A stretch of 6,971 nucleotides of DNA from Prevotellaceae bacterium (lineage in GTDB: Bacteria > Bacteroidota > Bacteroidia > Bacteroidales > UBA932): assembly GCA_031259655.1 (NCBI GenBank), contig JAIRLF010000364.1:1-6971 (forward strand). Reading direction: 5' to 3'. Positions 6,857 through 6,971 of this stretch are shown here, one piece after another. The position numbers were made by a program, and so were the translations under genes. The notes beneath the pieces are model-generated. The model saw only the letters and a list, made by a program, of their open reading frames with translations. It searched no databases and was not told where the DNA came from. Numbering within the stretch: position 1 is the first letter of the stretch; every line of letters begins with the position of its first letter.

Positions 6857-6971
6857 TCATTCGATTTTCTTGGTTATACCTTTCAACCGCGGAAATCACA
6901 AAACAGGAAAACAAAGGCAATCTTCACAAGTTTTCAACCAGCCATCAGTCAGAAGTCAAAGAATCACATAT
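6857..6971 (+). pseudogene. ltrA: Group II intron reverse transcriptase/maturase, 5'-deleted, continues past window
   Basis: The plus frame from 6857 gives SFDFLGYTFQPRKSQNRKTK, then AIFTSFQPAISQKSKNHI, running open to the right edge. The segment matches the late reverse transcriptase motif (FLGYTF, domain 7) and the start of the thumb/maturase domain X of group II intron proteins (FxPAIS...S). In a complete protein several hundred residues precede this point, including the YADD catalytic motif; here only 16 nt separate it from the domain III stem. No start codon or fingers/palm coding sequence is present, so the enzyme cannot be made in active form. The gene symbol is used for the family only. 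Whether the C-terminal half is complete cannot be seen. Confidence 0.8.

Larger units (their letters stand above)
6405..6971 (+). mobile_element. Group II intron, 5' ribozyme part and truncated maturase; 3' end outside window
   Basis: The stretch has the typical primary sequence of a bacterial group II intron RNA: a possible 5' end GTGCCGTGAG (consensus GUGYG, one mismatch), TACATGGTAGTATGGCCTACC, the block GATGAACGCAAGTGAATTGTCG, then CTAGACGATGTCAAAACCGG, AAGTGAATGGAGCAACCTG, GCGGAAACGCGGGAACTC, and GGAAAGAGTACCGAAGC. This order matches domains I to III as I recall them from ORF-containing bacterial introns. Domain IV then begins near 6841 and the frame of the maturase C-terminal part appears at once, so most of the maturase gene has been lost. 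Domains V and VI, which would follow the ORF, lie beyond the right edge. The precise 5' boundary is inferred. It is inserted in the intergenic region upstream of the beta-barrel gene, in the opposite orientation. If domains V/VI survive, the RNA might still fold and splice, with a maturase supplied in trans. Confidence 0.85.

Overview
The window looks like chromosomal DNA of a Bacteroidota bacterium, probably of the order Bacteroidales. The evidence is the character of the proteins (a GroEL ending in a GGM-rich tail, a small outer-membrane beta-barrel protein of a type common in Bacteroidota), A-rich start regions without Shine-Dalgarno sequences, and promoters of the Bacteroidota form TAnnTTTG. 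No rRNA or tRNA gene is present to fix the taxonomy, so this is inference from style.

Layout. Positions 44-2053 hold the chaperonin operon groES-groEL on the minus strand, closed by a strong hairpin terminator at 44-74. Upstream of groES is a sigma-54-like -24/-12 element with a perfect TGACAA-A-TTGTCA palindrome behind it, a candidate heat-shock control region. The long gap 2054-2880 contains this control region, a degraded hairpin-type dispersed repeat, a decayed minus-strand coding remnant, a second sigma-54-like element pointing right, and a probable housekeeping promoter for queA. Positions 2881-5317 carry queA (queuosine tRNA modification), an lpxH-type lipid A pyrophosphatase gene and a slyD-type FKBP prolyl isomerase gene, all on the plus strand. 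queA and lpxH are almost contiguous; slyD has its own candidate promoter. A hairpin at 5454-5483 can terminate transcription from both sides. Positions 5539-6150 encode a secreted beta-barrel protein on the minus strand with a well-formed Bacteroidota promoter.

From about 6405 to the right edge lies a group II intron on the plus strand. Its ribozyme domains I-III look largely intact, but the reverse transcriptase/maturase frame resumes only at the conserved SFDFLGYTF segment. Most of the reverse transcriptase, including the catalytic YADD region, is therefore missing, and the 3' end (domains V/VI) is outside the window.

Functionally the window combines protein folding (GroES, GroEL, SlyD), tRNA modification, and outer-envelope biogenesis (LpxH, beta-barrel protein). 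No defence system, CRISPR array or unmistakably new system is visible. The points most worth following are the putative sigma-54 control of groESL, the second outward-facing sigma-54-like site, the decayed gene in the intergenic gap, and the internally deleted group II intron.
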